Below, in pieces: positions 51,888 to 62,000 of a DNA stretch of 62,000 nt. The position numbers and the translations under genes are program-made. Source of the DNA: Prorocentrum cordatum. Lineage: Eukaryota; Sar; Dinophyceae; Prorocentrales; Prorocentraceae. Positions within the stretch are counted from its first letter, which is position 1. Every line of letters begins with the position of its first letter. The notes under the pieces were generated by a model. The model did no database searches. It saw only the letters and a list, made by a program, of their open reading frames with translations, and was not told the DNA's origin. The stretch lies in contig CAUYUJ010009447.1 of assembly GCA_963575745.1 (NCBI GenBank), positions 131,684 through 193,683 on the forward strand. The letters run 5' to 3'.

Positions 51888-52257
51888 TGACTTCAAGGAC
51901 CCCCTCCTCGCCGAGCCACCTCCCTGGTATCGCCCCTACTCCCGAGGCCACGATCCCCTGTAACAGCTATGAGTTTGCGCTCCCGAGGCCACGATCCCTC
52001 GTGCAACAACGATGCGTCCGCGCCCCGAGTTTCCAATACTGCCCAGGCAAGCAACCAAGGCAACGACAGTTGCCCAGAATGCCTCGAAGACGGCCCACCA
52101 TGGCCCGAAACTGCCAACTATGGCTTCAACACGGCCCACAGTGCACCCAAAAGAACACAAAATGGACACAAGAGGACCCGCAACAGTGTCCGAAGTTTCC
52201 CAATGGTTCGTTCCCCAAACAGCGCTTGTACTAAGAAGTTGTCATGTCTTTTCGACG
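51888..52257. repeat. CCCGAGGCCACGATCCC pair and CCAAGACGGCC-type repeats
   Basis: CCCGAGGCCACGATCCC occurs at about 51942 and 51980. 52060-52190 carries AAGACGGCCCACCATGGCCC, AACACGGCCCACAGTGC and similar relatives of the minisatellite at 440-860. Confidence 0.6.
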
Positions 52258-52430
52258 GAACTGGCCCTACATGGCAGTCTGGCGGCGCTGTGGCCGCCGT
52301 CGCCGCCCTGTCGCCGCCTCGATGCCGCCCGTCGTCGGGCCTTGAATGGCCGTCCGGCGGCAATGTAGCCGCCGTCGCCGCCCCATCGCAGCCTCGTCGC
52401 CGCCCAGCCCGTCGCCGCTTAGACTCGCTT
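52258..52430. repeat. ~75-bp GTCGCCGCC-rich tandem repeat
   Basis: TGGCAGTCTGGCGGCGCTGTGG and TGGCCGTCCGGCGGCAATGTAG units with GCCGCCGTCGCCGCC, the same family as 25085-25310. Confidence 0.8.
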
Positions 52431-53084
52431 TGCTGAATCAATATTAGGATCGATCCCCCCCTAAATTATGCCCCATCGTCCTGTCTGCATGTTGACTCGT
52501 ATCATCCCAAATAAAACGGTAACGGTTCCCCCCACCATCCTCTGCAGAAAAAACTATGCGCGCGCACTGGCGGCGCGCACTCGTTTATCGACAATCTTAC
52601 GTTTCCAAGAAGCCCTTGCAAAAGAAACGGAACGACGTGCACACGCGCGCGTCGTCGCGCGCGCATGCCGAAATCCGCCTGGAGCCATGGATTTCGCAAG
52701 GACTTCACTATCGAGTGTCCCGAATACATTCAATCATGTTTCGCAACAGTTGTTTTCAACATATCCATGACATACTACCAAATGTGCCTCTCGCGCGCGC
52801 ATGTCGAAATCATTCGAACGCCCTCGAAAGGCGTGCTGTCGCAAAAAATCCCTTGTTCAAGAGCGGGGCGAAGTGCACGCGCGCGGGTCGTCGCGCGCGC
52901 ATGCCGAAATCCTTGAAAAAAACGCGGCGTCGTCAGGATTTCAAAATCGAGTGCCCCGATGATATATGACAACACATGGTCTTGCAACATCAGCTCGCAT
53001 ATAATGCGCTCGCGCTTTTGCGACTTCTCTAGCAGACCATCGATGGTTCACCATGTCACTTAGTTGCGCCAAGCGGGCCTTGCG
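52431..53084 (+). repeat. Y-type repeat modules (two to three)
   Basis: CTCGTTTATCGACAATC at 52581, GCGCGCGTCGTCGCGCGCGC at 52650, GCGCGCGCATGTCGAAATC at 52793, GCGCGGGTCGTCGCGCGCGC at 52880, and GATTTCAAAATCGAGTGCCC at 52936. Confidence 0.7.
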
Positions 53085-53605
53085 CGCCGCATGTCGACAT
53101 TATTCGAACGCCCTTGCGCGCGTGCGGGGGGGGAGGCAATCTCCGTGTCAAGTAGTACCATGCGTGCTACTCTCGCGCGTCGGCCGCGCGCGCATGTCGA
53201 ACCCCTTTCCCGAACCTTCATCGCCGACGCGAAGACGCCATCATCATCGCCGGCGTGGTCAGCATCGGCGCCGTCACTGGCCGTGCCGTCGCCGTTGTCT
53301 CATCGTAACCAGCGTCGCTGCTACCATCATCGTGTCTACCGCTGTCAACGTTGCCATGATACCGTGCCTGCCGAAGTCACCGGCTCGCACTGATGTGCCC
53401 GCTAGGAAGTGCCCAGCGGTCTCCGCCGCCGCGGCCGCGTCGGTCGCGCCAAAATAGATGGCCGCTGCGCGCGCGAGCATGCGCGGGCTAACGCGGCCGC
53501 AGAGATGCACCAGCCAACGCCAAGTAATCATCCCAATCGCTGCCGCATGCATTTTGCAAGATAACTTGCGGGTGTGCGGGTGGGATGTTTGCGCGAGCAC
53601 CAGAG
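53085..53605 (+). repeat. X-type repeat module, copy X4 (frame broken)
   Basis: AACCTTCATCGCCGACGCG, GTGTCTACCGCTGTCAACG and GCGCCGTCACTGGCC landmarks are present. The conserved hydrophobic frame is interrupted by a frameshift and stop near 53308. Confidence 0.75.
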
Positions 53606-54384
53606 CTGACAACTGCGAGTTCCGCAACTGAATTGCACGACGCATATTCTCATTTCAACCAAAAACCAAATCGCATCTACCTCCCCAAACCCCGGAATTA
53701 ACGGCGCACCAATTCGCATTGCAATTTGCGCGCGGTTGTGCCTTAGCGCCCATCCTAAAAATTAATTCACACAGCCCCAGGCAGGCCGGCATCGCCCTTC
53801 CCCCTCCTCATCCTCTGCAGACGCTACGCGCGCACGATCGCTTATCAAGCGCCATCTGTGTTCCAGAACCCCGAAAACAAGAAAACAACTAAGTGCACAT
53901 GCGCGCGTCGTCGCGCGCGCATGCCGAAACCCTTCAAAACACCCAGGGCGTCGCAAGGATTTCGAAATCGAGCGCCCCGGAAACGTGCAAACACATGGCT
54001 TCGCAACGCGGATTGTCAAATAAAGCTTGCGTCCGCGCTGTTGCGGATTGGGAAAAGAAACGAAGGTTTTCCAACAGGTCTTAACATGCCACCAAGCGGG
54101 CCTCTCGCGCGCGCACGTCGAAATCGATCGAACGCCCTTGCGCGCGCGCTGGCGCGAGAACTCATAGATGTATATATATATATATATGTATGTTTGTATG
54201 TATATATAGAGGCGTGCGCGTAAGTGCGCGGGCGCGTCGTCGCGAGCGCACGCCAAAAATCACTCGACAACCTCGGGTCGCGCGCGGAGTTTGAAATCCC
54301 GAAAACGTGAAGACAACCTGTGATTTTGCAAAGTCAGCTCTCACAAGAAAGCCCGAGCTCGCGCCGTTGTGGATTTTCCATGCA

Positions 54385-54417
<33 letters not shown>

Positions 54418-54469
54418 TTGCGTGTCAAAACAAAAACTGGCAAGCGGGCCTCTCGCGCTGCACGTGGAA
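53606..54469 (+). repeat. Y-type modules with two (TA)n tracts
   Basis: GCGCGTCGTCGCGCGCGCATG at 53905, CGCGCGCACGTCGAAATCG at 54108, GCGCGTCGTCGCGAGCGCACG at 54231, and (TA)n at 54172-54188 and 54388-54414. The AT tracts are inside the modules. Confidence 0.7.
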
Positions 54470-54895
54470 ATCATTCGAGCGCCCCTGCGAGCGTGCGGCG
54501 GGGGCGCGACCCGCGTCAAATGACGCCGCGTGGGCCGCTCTCGCGCGCCGGCGCCGCGCGCGCATGTCGAACTCCTTCCAAAACCTTCAACGCCGACGCG
54601 TGGGCGCCGTCATCGTCGCCGGCTGGATCAGCATCGGCGCCGTCGATATCGTCGCCGACATCGTCTAGCACCCTCGCGTCTAACGCCGCCGACATTGCCG
54701 CGCCCGCCCAAGTCGCCGAGTCGCGCCGAAATGCCCGCTGGAAAATGCCCAGCGGCCAGCGCGCGCGGGCTGGCGCGGCCGCGGAGATGCGCCAGCCAAT
54801 GCCGAGCACGCATCGCAATCGCCGCCGCATGGGTTCATGCAAACCGCGGCGCGGGCGGGTTGGTGGGGCGATTGCGCAAGCAGCGAAATTGACGA
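54470..54895 (+). repeat. X-type repeat module, copy X5 (frame broken)
   Basis: CCTTCAACGCCGACGCGTGG and GATCAGCATCGGCGCCGTCG landmarks. The hydrophobic frame stops at a TAG near 54666 after DIVADIV. Confidence 0.75.
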
Positions 54896-55609
54896 CTCAC
54901 TGCGAACAGAAAGTAAGATTCCCTTATTACATATAAAAATCTACCGCTCCCCCGAGGCCGGACTGATTCTGCCCCATCTTCCACCCTGAATATGAATACA
55001 TGCCATCCCAGCCAGGCCGGAGTTCCCCCCCCCTTCCCCCCCTGCAAAACACTACGCGCGCGCACTCGTTTATCCGAAACCACAAATTGCCAAACATCAC
55101 TTGCAACGGAGCCAAAAGAACAACCGGAGCGCACGCGCGCGCGCCTCGGGCACGCGTGCCGAAATCCATCAGAACCACGGATTCGCAAAATATTTCAAAA
55201 TCGAGCGCCCCGACAGCATGCGAAACGCATGGTTTTGCAACAGCGGTTTTAAAAACAAAAAAACTTGCGCTCGGGCTCTTGCGAATGCTTCAGCCAGCCC
55301 GTATTTTCCAACATGTTCATAACCTGCTGCTGCGTGGGCCTCTCGCGCGCGCATGTCGGAATCGTTCGAGCGCCCTCGCGCGCGCGCTGTCGCAATAATC
55401 CCTTGCAGAAGATCAAGAAGACGAATCGCGTCGTCGCGCGCGCGCCGGAACCCGCCGGGGGTTGTGCGAGGATTCTAGAAGCGACTGTTCCGGCAACACC
55501 AGAAAAAAAAACACATGATTTTGCATCATAAGTTTTCAAATGCATGCCTGCGCGCGCGCTCGGGCGAATGCATGAGAAAACGACGCGTTCTCAATATTGC
55601 CATCAAGCT
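54896..55609 (+). repeat. Y-type repeat modules
   Basis: ATTTCAAAATCGAGCGCCCC at 55193, CCAACATGTTCATAACCTGC at 55308 (an uninterrupted version of the site occupied by J2), and GCGCGCGCATGTCGGAATCG at 55345. Confidence 0.7.
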
Positions 55610-56100
55610 CTGCCAAACGTGCCTCTCGCGCCACATGTCGAACTCGTCCGAGCGCCCTCGCGCGCGTGCTGGGGGGGGCCCGCCCGCGATGAATTATGCC
55701 GCGCGGACTGCTCGAGCGCGTCGGCCGCGCGCGCATCTCGAACTCCATCAAAAACCTTCATCGCCGACGCGATGACATCGCCATCGCTATCGGCGGGCGC
55801 GATCAATGTCGGCGCCGCCATCTGCCTCGCCGTCGTCGTCGCCGCAATCGTCGCCAACGTTGCTGCTCTCATCGCCGCGTCTGCCGCCGTCGGCGCCGCC
55901 GCGATACCGCGCCCGCCCGCGACGCCGACTCGCACTGAAGCGCCCGCTGGAAGTGCCGAGCGGTCAGCGCCGCCGCGCGCGCGTCGGTCGCGCCGCGCAA
56001 GCTGGTCGCTGCGCACGCGAGCATGCGCGGGCTAGCGCGGCCGCAGAGATTCACCCGCCAACGCCAACACTCGTTGTTTGCGCGAGCAGGAGAGTAGGCA
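55610..56100 (+). repeat. X-type repeat module, copy X6
   Basis: The plus frame is open through AICLAVVVAAIVANVAAL and IPRPPATPTRTEAP. All other X landmarks are present. Confidence 0.75.
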
Positions 56101-56560
56101 ACTCCAAGTTCGGCGAGGTGAATTGCACGGCGTAGGTTCTCCTATGTGGAAAAGAAAAAGAATGTGCCCCCCTCCCCGGGATTGTCGGCACCTTCTTTCG
56201 CGTTGCAATGCGCGCTCGATTATGCCATTATGCCCCATCGTCCGTGCTGAATATGAATTCAACACTCCCCAACCCAACAAGTATCGCCGCCCCGCTTTGC
56301 CATCCTCAACTAATAATATGCGCGCGCACTCGTTTATTGAAAATCACCCGTGTTCAAGGCTCCCTTGAAACAGTGGGACGGAGTGCACGCGCGCGCTGTC
56401 GCGCGCGCGTGCCGGAATCCTTCAAAAACAAGCGGTTCCGTGAGTGATTCAAAATCGAGCCCCACGATAACATGAATATAAATCAAGTTTCGCAACGCGG
56501 ATGTGCTAGAAAAAGCTTGCGCGCACGTTCTTGCAAATTCTTATGAAAACCATCGGTTTT
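56101..56560 (+). repeat. Y-type module, interrupted by J2
   Basis: CGCGCACTCGTTTATTGAAAA at 56322, GCGCGCTGTCGCGCGCGCGTG at 56391, GATTCAAAATCGAGCCCC. It ends GAAAACCATCGGTTTTC at the J2 boundary; the expected continuation CACATGTTCAA appears at 58689. Confidence 0.7.
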
Positions 56561-56894
56561 CCCCATATCCTAAGATGGGGTTCTCGTTATTATTCGGGCG
56601 CCGCCGACTCCAGAGAGAACGCGCCTACTCAGACGCAGACTTACTCATACTCGGACCTACTCGTACTCATACCTTCTCATGGTCTGACTTACTCAACACA
56701 CGACATGCAGGCCTACTCATACTCAGACTTACTCATGCTGGGACCCCTTTCATACCCAGACTTACTCATACCCAGACTCGTTCTCATACCTGCTCATACA
56801 CAGACTTACTCAGATCTATTCATATTCTGAATACTCAACGCGCGGACTGAGACCTACTCATACTCAGACCTAGTAATACTCAGACTCGCAAGGG

Positions 56895-57850
56895 GGGCCG
56901 CCAGGGGTGTTTTCACGGGCCCGTTCGCGGTCAGTTTGTGAGGATGTCTCAGGCGGTTTGCTTGTTTTCATGCCCAGCATCCTTAGCTTTCAGAGCAGAT
57001 TGCGTGGATGTCTCAGGCGGGGCGCTCGCTGGTTTCAGCACCCCCAAGGGGGGGGCCGCCAGGGGTGTTCTCATGGGCCCGTTCGCGTCCAGTTAGTGGG
57101 GATGTCTCGAGCGGTTTGCTCGTTTTCATGCCCAACATCCTTGGCTTTCAAAGCAGATTGCGAGGATGTCTCAGGCGGGGCGCTGGTTTCAGCACCCCCA
57201 AGGGAAGCCGCCAGGGGTGTTTTCATGGGCCCGTTCGCGGCCAGTTTGTGGGGGTGTCTCAGGCGGTTTGCTCGTCGTCATGCCCAACATCCTTAGCTTT
57301 CAGATCAGATGTTGAGGATGTCTCAAGCGGAGCGCTGGTTTCAGCACCTCTAAAAGGAGCCGCCAAGGGTGTTTTCATGGGCCCGTTCGCGGCCAGATAG
57401 TGGGGATGTCTCACGCGGTTTGCTCGGTTTCTTGCCCAACACCCTTGGCTTTCAAAGCAGGTTGCGAGGATGTCTCAGGCGGGGCGCTGGTTTCAGCACC
57501 CCTTATGGGGAGCCGCCAACGGTGTTTTCATGGGCCCGTTGGCGGCCAGTCTGCGGGGATGTCTCAAGCGGTTTGCTCGTTGTCATGCCCAATGTTCTTG
57601 GCTTTCAAAACAGTTTTTGAGGATGTCTCAGCCGGGGCGCTGGTTTCAGCACCCCTAGGGGGGGCCGCCAGGTGGTGGGACACGGGCCCGTTCGTGGCCA
57701 GTTAGTGGGGGTGTCTTAGGCGGTTTGCTCGCTCATGCCCAACATCATTGGCTTTCAAAGCAGATTGCGAGGATGTCTCAGGCGGGGCGATGGTTTCAGC
57801 ATCCCTAAGGAGAGCCGCCAGGGGGTAGGGGATGTCTCAAGCGGTTTGCT
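56895..57850 (+). repeat. ~152-158-bp satellite array inside J2 (about 6 units)
   Basis: GATGTCTC preceding CAGGCGGTTTGCTCG-type sequence occurs at 56943, 57101, 57253, 57405, 57558, 57710 and 57831. Each unit also contains GGGCCCGTTCGCGGCCAG and GGCGCTGGTTTCAGCACCCC. Confidence 0.95.
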
Positions 57851-57879
57851 CGTTTTCATTCTGCGAGGAAGGAGATGAG

Positions 57880-58280
57880 GCGTGCTACTCCCTTGGGTCG
57901 CGCTCCGGCAAGTACCCTCTGGGACGCACGGAGGAAGGAGTCGAGGCGTGCTGGTCCCGTGGGTCGTGCTCCGGCGCGTACCCTCTGGGGACACGCAGAA
58001 AAAGGAATCGAAGCGTGCTGGCCCCTTGGGTCCGGCACGTACCCTCTGGGGCGCACGGAGGAAGGAATCGAGGCGCGCTGGCCCCTTGGGTCGTGCTCCG
58101 GCACGTACCCTCTGGGACGCACGGAGGAAGGGAACGAGGCGCGCTGGCCCCTTGGGCCGTGCTCCGGCACGTACCCTTCTGCGACGCACGGAGGAAGGAG
58201 TCGAGGCGCGCTGGCCCCTTGGGTCGTGCTCCGGCACGTACCCTCTGGGACGCACGGAGGAAAGGGGTCGAGGCGAACTG
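57880..58280. repeat. 66-bp minisatellite (about 6 units) inside J2
   Basis: Units carry CCTTGGGTCGTGCTCCGGCA, CGTACCCTCTGGGACGCACG and GAGGAAGGAATCGAGGCGCG. Because 66 bp is 22 codons, open frames persist on both strands; they are artefacts. Confidence 0.95.
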
Positions 58281-58686
58281 CTCGCCGCTCACATGGACGC
58301 GCTCGCGGGGCAAACAACTATCATGGACAAGTGCTCGCCGCGGCACTATCCTACAACCTGATATGCACATATGGCCTTGTATGGCTAAACGCTCGTTTTA
58401 GAGATGCCACTGACAACTATCCTGAACCATACGCAAATTACCACAGGCTGAGAAGGGCACAGCCTGGCAGCAGAGGAGGGGGAATGAATGGGAGGCTCAT
58501 ATTCAATCATACTCAAAGCCCACTCTGACCCATACCCACTCACTCGCATTAGGATTCACTCGTCTTCGTCGGCCCTGTCGCCCATGTGGACGCGCTACTA
58601 TAGTCAAACGCTTACGAACAGACGCTCGATATGGCATGACATAAAACTTGAGATGCCCAGATGGGGAGCTCCACGCAGTGAGAAAT

Positions 58687-58984
58687 TTCACATGTTCAAT
58701 AAATTCTATCAGACGGGCTTCGCGCGCGCGTGTCGAAATCGTTCGAACGCCTTCGCGCGCGCGCCGCCGCGAGAATCCCTTGCGAAACACATGGCGGCAT
58801 GCGCGCGCGCGCGTGCCGAAATCCGTCCGGCACCGTCGATTGTGCAGCGATTTCAAAACCGAGTGTCGAACAATATGCATACACATGGCTTCGCAGCATC
58901 AGTTTTCAAAAAGGAAAAACTGGACTATGCTCATCCTTATGAGAACCGTACTACGTCCATCCTTTAAACCATAAGATGCGCAAC
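58687..58984 (+). repeat. Y-type module (resumes after J2)
   Basis: TTCACATGTTCAATAAATTC, GCGCGCGCGTGTCGAAATCG, then a second partial Y with TTTCAAAACCGAGTGTCG. Confidence 0.65.
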
Positions 58985-59400
58985 CTTTTCATCAGCTCGC
59001 CCTTGCGTGCGTGCCGGGGGGGAGCGCGATCCGTTTCAAATGATGCCGCGCAGGCCACTCTCGTGCGTCGGCCGCGCGCGCGTGTCGAACTCCTTCCCAA
59101 ACCTTCATCGTCGACGCGAGGATGCCGTCATCGTCGCTGGCGCGATCAGCATCGGCGCCCGCGCTCGCCGCGCCGTCATCGTCGTCGACATCGCCGCCAG
59201 CATCGCTACTATTATCATCGAGTCCACTGCTGTCGACGTCGCCATGATACCGCGCACGCCCAAGCCGCCGACTCGCAGCGAAGTTCCCGCTTCGATGCGC
59301 CCGGTGGTCAGCGCCACCGCGCCCGCGTCGGTCGCGCCAGACTAGCTGGCCGCTGCGCGCGCACTCGGGCTGGCCGCGCCCGCTCGGGTTGGCGCGCGCG
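58985..59400 (+). repeat. X-type repeat module, copy X7
   Basis: The frame 59007-59345 is open: AVIVAGAISIGA, IATIIIESTAVDVAMIPR, PKPPTRSEVPA, ending ASVAPD. Confidence 0.75.
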
Positions 59401-59644
59401 CGCTCAAGAACTTCTCGGCAAAAGAAAAAAAGAAGTACGCACGGGCGCGTCGTCGCGCGCGCATGCCAGAATCTTCCAAAAAAACCTTCGGCGTCGGAAG
59501 GATGTCAAAATCGAGTGTTCAAAACACATGGGAACACATGGTTTCGCAACGCTGATTTTAAACGAAAGCTTGCGACGGCGCTCTCGAGAATTCTTCAGAA
59601 ATCAAAACTATTGCAAAATTGACATAAACATGATACCAAACGGG
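59401..59644 (+). repeat. Y-type repeat module
   Basis: GGGCGCGTCGTCGCGCGCGC at 59443, GGATGTCAAAATCGAGTG at 59499, ACACATGGTTTCGCAACG. Confidence 0.65.
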
Positions 59645-60125
59645 CTTCGCGCGCGCGCATGTCGAAAACGTTCGAGCGCCATTGCGCGCGTTCGGGGGCC
59701 GCGCGATCCGTGTCAAATAAGACCGCGCGAGCCGCTCTCGCGCGTCTGCCGCGCGCGCGTCTCGAACTCCTTCAAAAACCTGCATCGCCGACGCGCAGAC
59801 GCCGTCGTCGTCGCCGGCGTGATCAGCATCGGCGCCGTCACTGGCTGCCACGTCGTCGCTGTCAGCATCGTCACCAGCATCGCTACTATCATGATCGCGC
59901 CCACTGCTGTCGACGTTGCAATGATACCGCGCCCGCCCAAGCCGCCGACTCGCACCGAAGTGCCCGCTGGGATGTGCCGAGCGGTCAGCGCCACCGCGTT
60001 CGCGTCGCGCGGCCGCAGAGATGCACCAGCAACGCCCAGCACTCATCACAATCGCTTCCGCATGGGATTTGCAAACCAAGTTGCGAGTGGGTGGGTGGGA
60101 TGTTTGCGCGAGCAGTGGAGTGGGC
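59645..60125 (+). repeat. X-type repeat module, copy X8
   Basis: Open frame with AVVVAGVISIGAVTG, IATIMIAPTAVDVAMIPR and PKPPTRTEVPAG. It runs out of register before the usual ASVAPD terminus. Confidence 0.75.
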
Positions 60126-61444
60126 AACTTCAAATTGAGCGTTGGCGAATTGCACCGCGTGAATGGCGCCGCATCGCCGCGCGGCAGGCACCGCGCCGAA
60201 CGTCCTATCCAAAAATAAGAATAAGAATCGCATCTTCCCACCCACCCCTCTCTGGGGTTAAAGGCCATCTTTTCGAATTGCAGTGCGCGCGTGGTGCTGC
60301 CTCATCGTCCGTCCAGAACTATGAATTCACACCATCCTGGGCACGCCGTCGTCGGTCCCCCCCCCATCCTCTGCGACCTAAATTTGCGCTCTTGTTGATG
60401 GGCAATCATGAAATTTCAAAATCCATTGCAGACAACAGGGCGAAGCGCGCGCGTCGTCGCGCGCGCGCCGAACTTCGAGCGCCTTTGCGTTCGTAAGGAT
60501 TTCAAAGCTGAGTGCCCCACGAACATGCAAGCGCATGGTTTCGCAAAAGGAGTCTGCAATAATAGAAAGAAAAAGTTCGCGCGCGCGCGTTCTGATGACT
60601 TCTTACCGGGCCCATGTTATACGCATACAAAAGAATGGCAGCACCTGCGACCAAACAAGCGCCTCTCGGGCAAGCGCGTCGGAAATGCTCGAGCGCCCTC
60701 GCGCGCGCGCTGTCGCGAATCGCCTGCAGAAAAAAAGTCAGCGTGCGTGCGCGCGCGGTTGCGCGCGCGCGTGCCGACTCGGAAAACCTTAAAGTCTCGC
60801 AAGGATGTCGAAATTCAGAACCCTGAACATGCGTCGAACCAGATGGTGTTACAACGTCAGTCTGCAAGGAAGCCCGCGCTCGCGGCCTTGCGAGTTCTTG
60901 AGAAATCCATACGTTGTTCAGCAGTTCACAACCTGCTCCTGCAAGCAACGAAGCGACGCGCCCGCGCGCGTGGTGGCGCGCGCGCGCCGAAATTATTCAG
61001 AAACCTTCGGTGTCGCGCGGAGGTCAAAATCGAACGCCCCGGAAACATGTGACAGCACATGGTTTTGCAGCGCGGTCTTCGATCGGGCCTGCGCGCGCGG
61101 CCGCGCGGGTTCTGAAGAAAACCGCAGGCTCCTTCAAATTTCCACACTCTGCTACCGGGCAAGCCTTTCGCGCGCGCGTTTCGGGATCGCCAGGGCGCCC
61201 TCGCGCGCGCGCCGTCGCGATAATCCCCCCCTCGCAAAAAAATGGGGCGACGCGCGCGCGCGTCGTCGCGCGCGCCGAAATCCTTGAAGGGAGATTCGCG
61301 AGGACGTCAAGATCGAGCGCACCGAAGACCTTTAAACGCGCATGGCTTTGCAACGCAAGTTGCAAAACAATGTAAAACTGGCGCTCGCGGTCTCGCGGGT
61401 TCTTCAAGAAACCGTAGGTCTTCAACGTGCTCATCGCATTGCGC
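60126..61444 (+). repeat. Y-type repeat modules (four or more)
   Basis: CGCGCGTCGTCGCGCGCGC at 60448, CGCGCGGTTGCGCGCGCGCGTG at 60755, CGCGTGGTGGCGCGCGCGC at 60969, CGCGCGCGTCGTCGCGCGCGC at 61256. Each is followed by a CGAAATT(C)CTT and a (G)AGGATKTCAARATCGAG motif. Spacing is roughly 210-310 bp. Confidence 0.7.
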
Positions 61445-61970
61445 CAGAAGGGCCTCTCGCGCCGCGCGGCGAACTCATTCGAAAGCCCTCGCGCGCGTGC
61501 CGGGGGGGGGGGGGCGGGGGAGGGGGGCGATCCGCGTCGAGTGAAACAGCGCGGGCCACTCGCGCGGGTCGGCCGCGCGCTAGCCGAACTCCTTGAAAAA
61601 CCTCAATCGCCGACGCGAGGCCGTCGTCATCGTTATTGGCGGGCGCGATCAACATCGGCGCCGCCATTTGCCTTGCCGTCGTCGTCGCCGCCATCGTCGC
61701 CGTCGTCGCTACTCCCGCGATCGCGCCCGCCGCCGTCGGCGTCGCCATGGTGCCGCGCCCGCCCAAGTCACCGACTCGCGCTGAAGTGCCCGCTGGGGCG
61801 CGCCCAGCGGTTAGCGCCACCGCGGCCGCGTCGGTCGCGCCAGACTAGCCGGCTGCTGCGCGCGAGAGCATGCGCCGGCTAGCGCGGCCGCGCATGTGCG
61901 CCAGCCATCGCCGAGCGACCGTGGCAATCGCCGCCGCCTGGGTTTAGCGCGCCTAATTGCGGGTGGGCCC
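61445..61970 (+). repeat. X-type repeat module, copy X9
   Basis: The open frame 61636-61848 includes AICLAVVVAAIVAVVATP, VPRPPKSPTRAEVPAG and the ASVAPD terminus. The module ends with the AATTGCGGGTGGG tail just before the window end. Confidence 0.75.
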
Positions 61971-62000
61971 GCGGCGCGTTTGCAAGAGCGTGGGATTTGT

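Larger units (their letters stand above)
56561..58686 (+). mobile_element. Element J, copy J2, inverted relative to J1
   Basis: It begins CCCATATCCTAAGATGGGG and ends CCACGCAGTGAGAAAT, the reverse complement of the J1 order. It holds the GACTTACTCATACTCAGAC repeat (56625-56885), the satellite array (56895-57850), a 66-bp minisatellite (57880-58280) where J1 has other sequence, and a flank (58282-58686) matching 28201-28607. Target duplication is unclear (TTTTC / ATTTC at best). No coding capacity for mobility is seen. Confidence 0.75.

Noticed and set aside
56895-57850. CRISPR-like array of direct repeats
   Set aside because: Units are ~155-bp contiguous satellite without unique spacers, in a eukaryotic context with no cas genes.
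57880-58528. Overlapping open frames on both strands near 58 kb
   Set aside because: They are produced by the 66-bp minisatellite (22 codons per unit).
1-62000. Dinoflagellate spliced-leader sequence or promoter elements
   Set aside because: No convincing spliced-leader stretch, TATA or TTTT-type promoter tied to a gene was found by eye, so none is annotated.

Overview
This window reads as repeat-dominated nuclear DNA of a GC-rich (roughly 60% G+C) protist, most likely a dinoflagellate. The grounds are: two LINE retrotransposons whose endonuclease and reverse transcriptase motifs resemble the divergent non-LTR elements common in dinoflagellate genomes; a GC-AG intron made almost entirely of a 164-bp mobile element (an introner); very low gene density; and no operons or bacterial genes. 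A high-GC species such as a Prorocentrum would fit, but the species cannot be fixed by eye. No rRNA, tRNA, telomere repeat, spliced-leader sequence or CRISPR was recognised.

Layout. 0-13 kb: minisatellites, (CTC)n tracts, short inverted-repeat elements, a stop-interrupted reading frame (6.9-7.75 kb) and a decayed minus-strand LINE (RT 8.2-9.5 kb, endonuclease 10.4-10.97 kb). 13.4-17.3 kb: a 57-60-bp satellite array. 17.8-25 kb: nested short mobile elements, a perfect 53-bp inverted repeat, and a macro-domain-like gene (23.42-24.24 kb) split by the introner. 25-27 kb: (CCT)n and GC minisatellites. 27-32 kb: modular X/Y repeats enclosing a 2.2-kb element (J1) that carries a ~155-bp satellite. 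32-33.24 kb: GT-rich satellite with higher-order structure, ending at a 100-N gap. 33.3-39.8 kb: microsatellites and further copies of the short elements. 39.9-45.2 kb: a nearly intact LINE on the minus strand. 45-51 kb: microsatellites, CTTGGG minisatellites and a hairpin. 51.36-51.82 kb: a Cys-rich two-helix membrane protein exon. 52.4-62 kb: X/Y modules again, interrupted by J2, which is inverted relative to J1.

The strongest observations concern mobile DNA. Short-element family D occurs twice, each copy with 5-bp target duplications. One copy is exactly an in-frame-removable GC-AG intron; the other sits in a non-coding repeat whose empty counterpart is 19 kb away. Family A (four copies with flanking duplications), families B, C, E, F, G and I, and the satellite-carrying J element show nested insertion history. 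The autonomous-looking LINE has endonuclease, RT and zinc-finger regions, a frame change before its C-terminal domain, and a 36-bp tandem repeat starting at its stop codon. The window is too repetitive for the genes to form a pathway.
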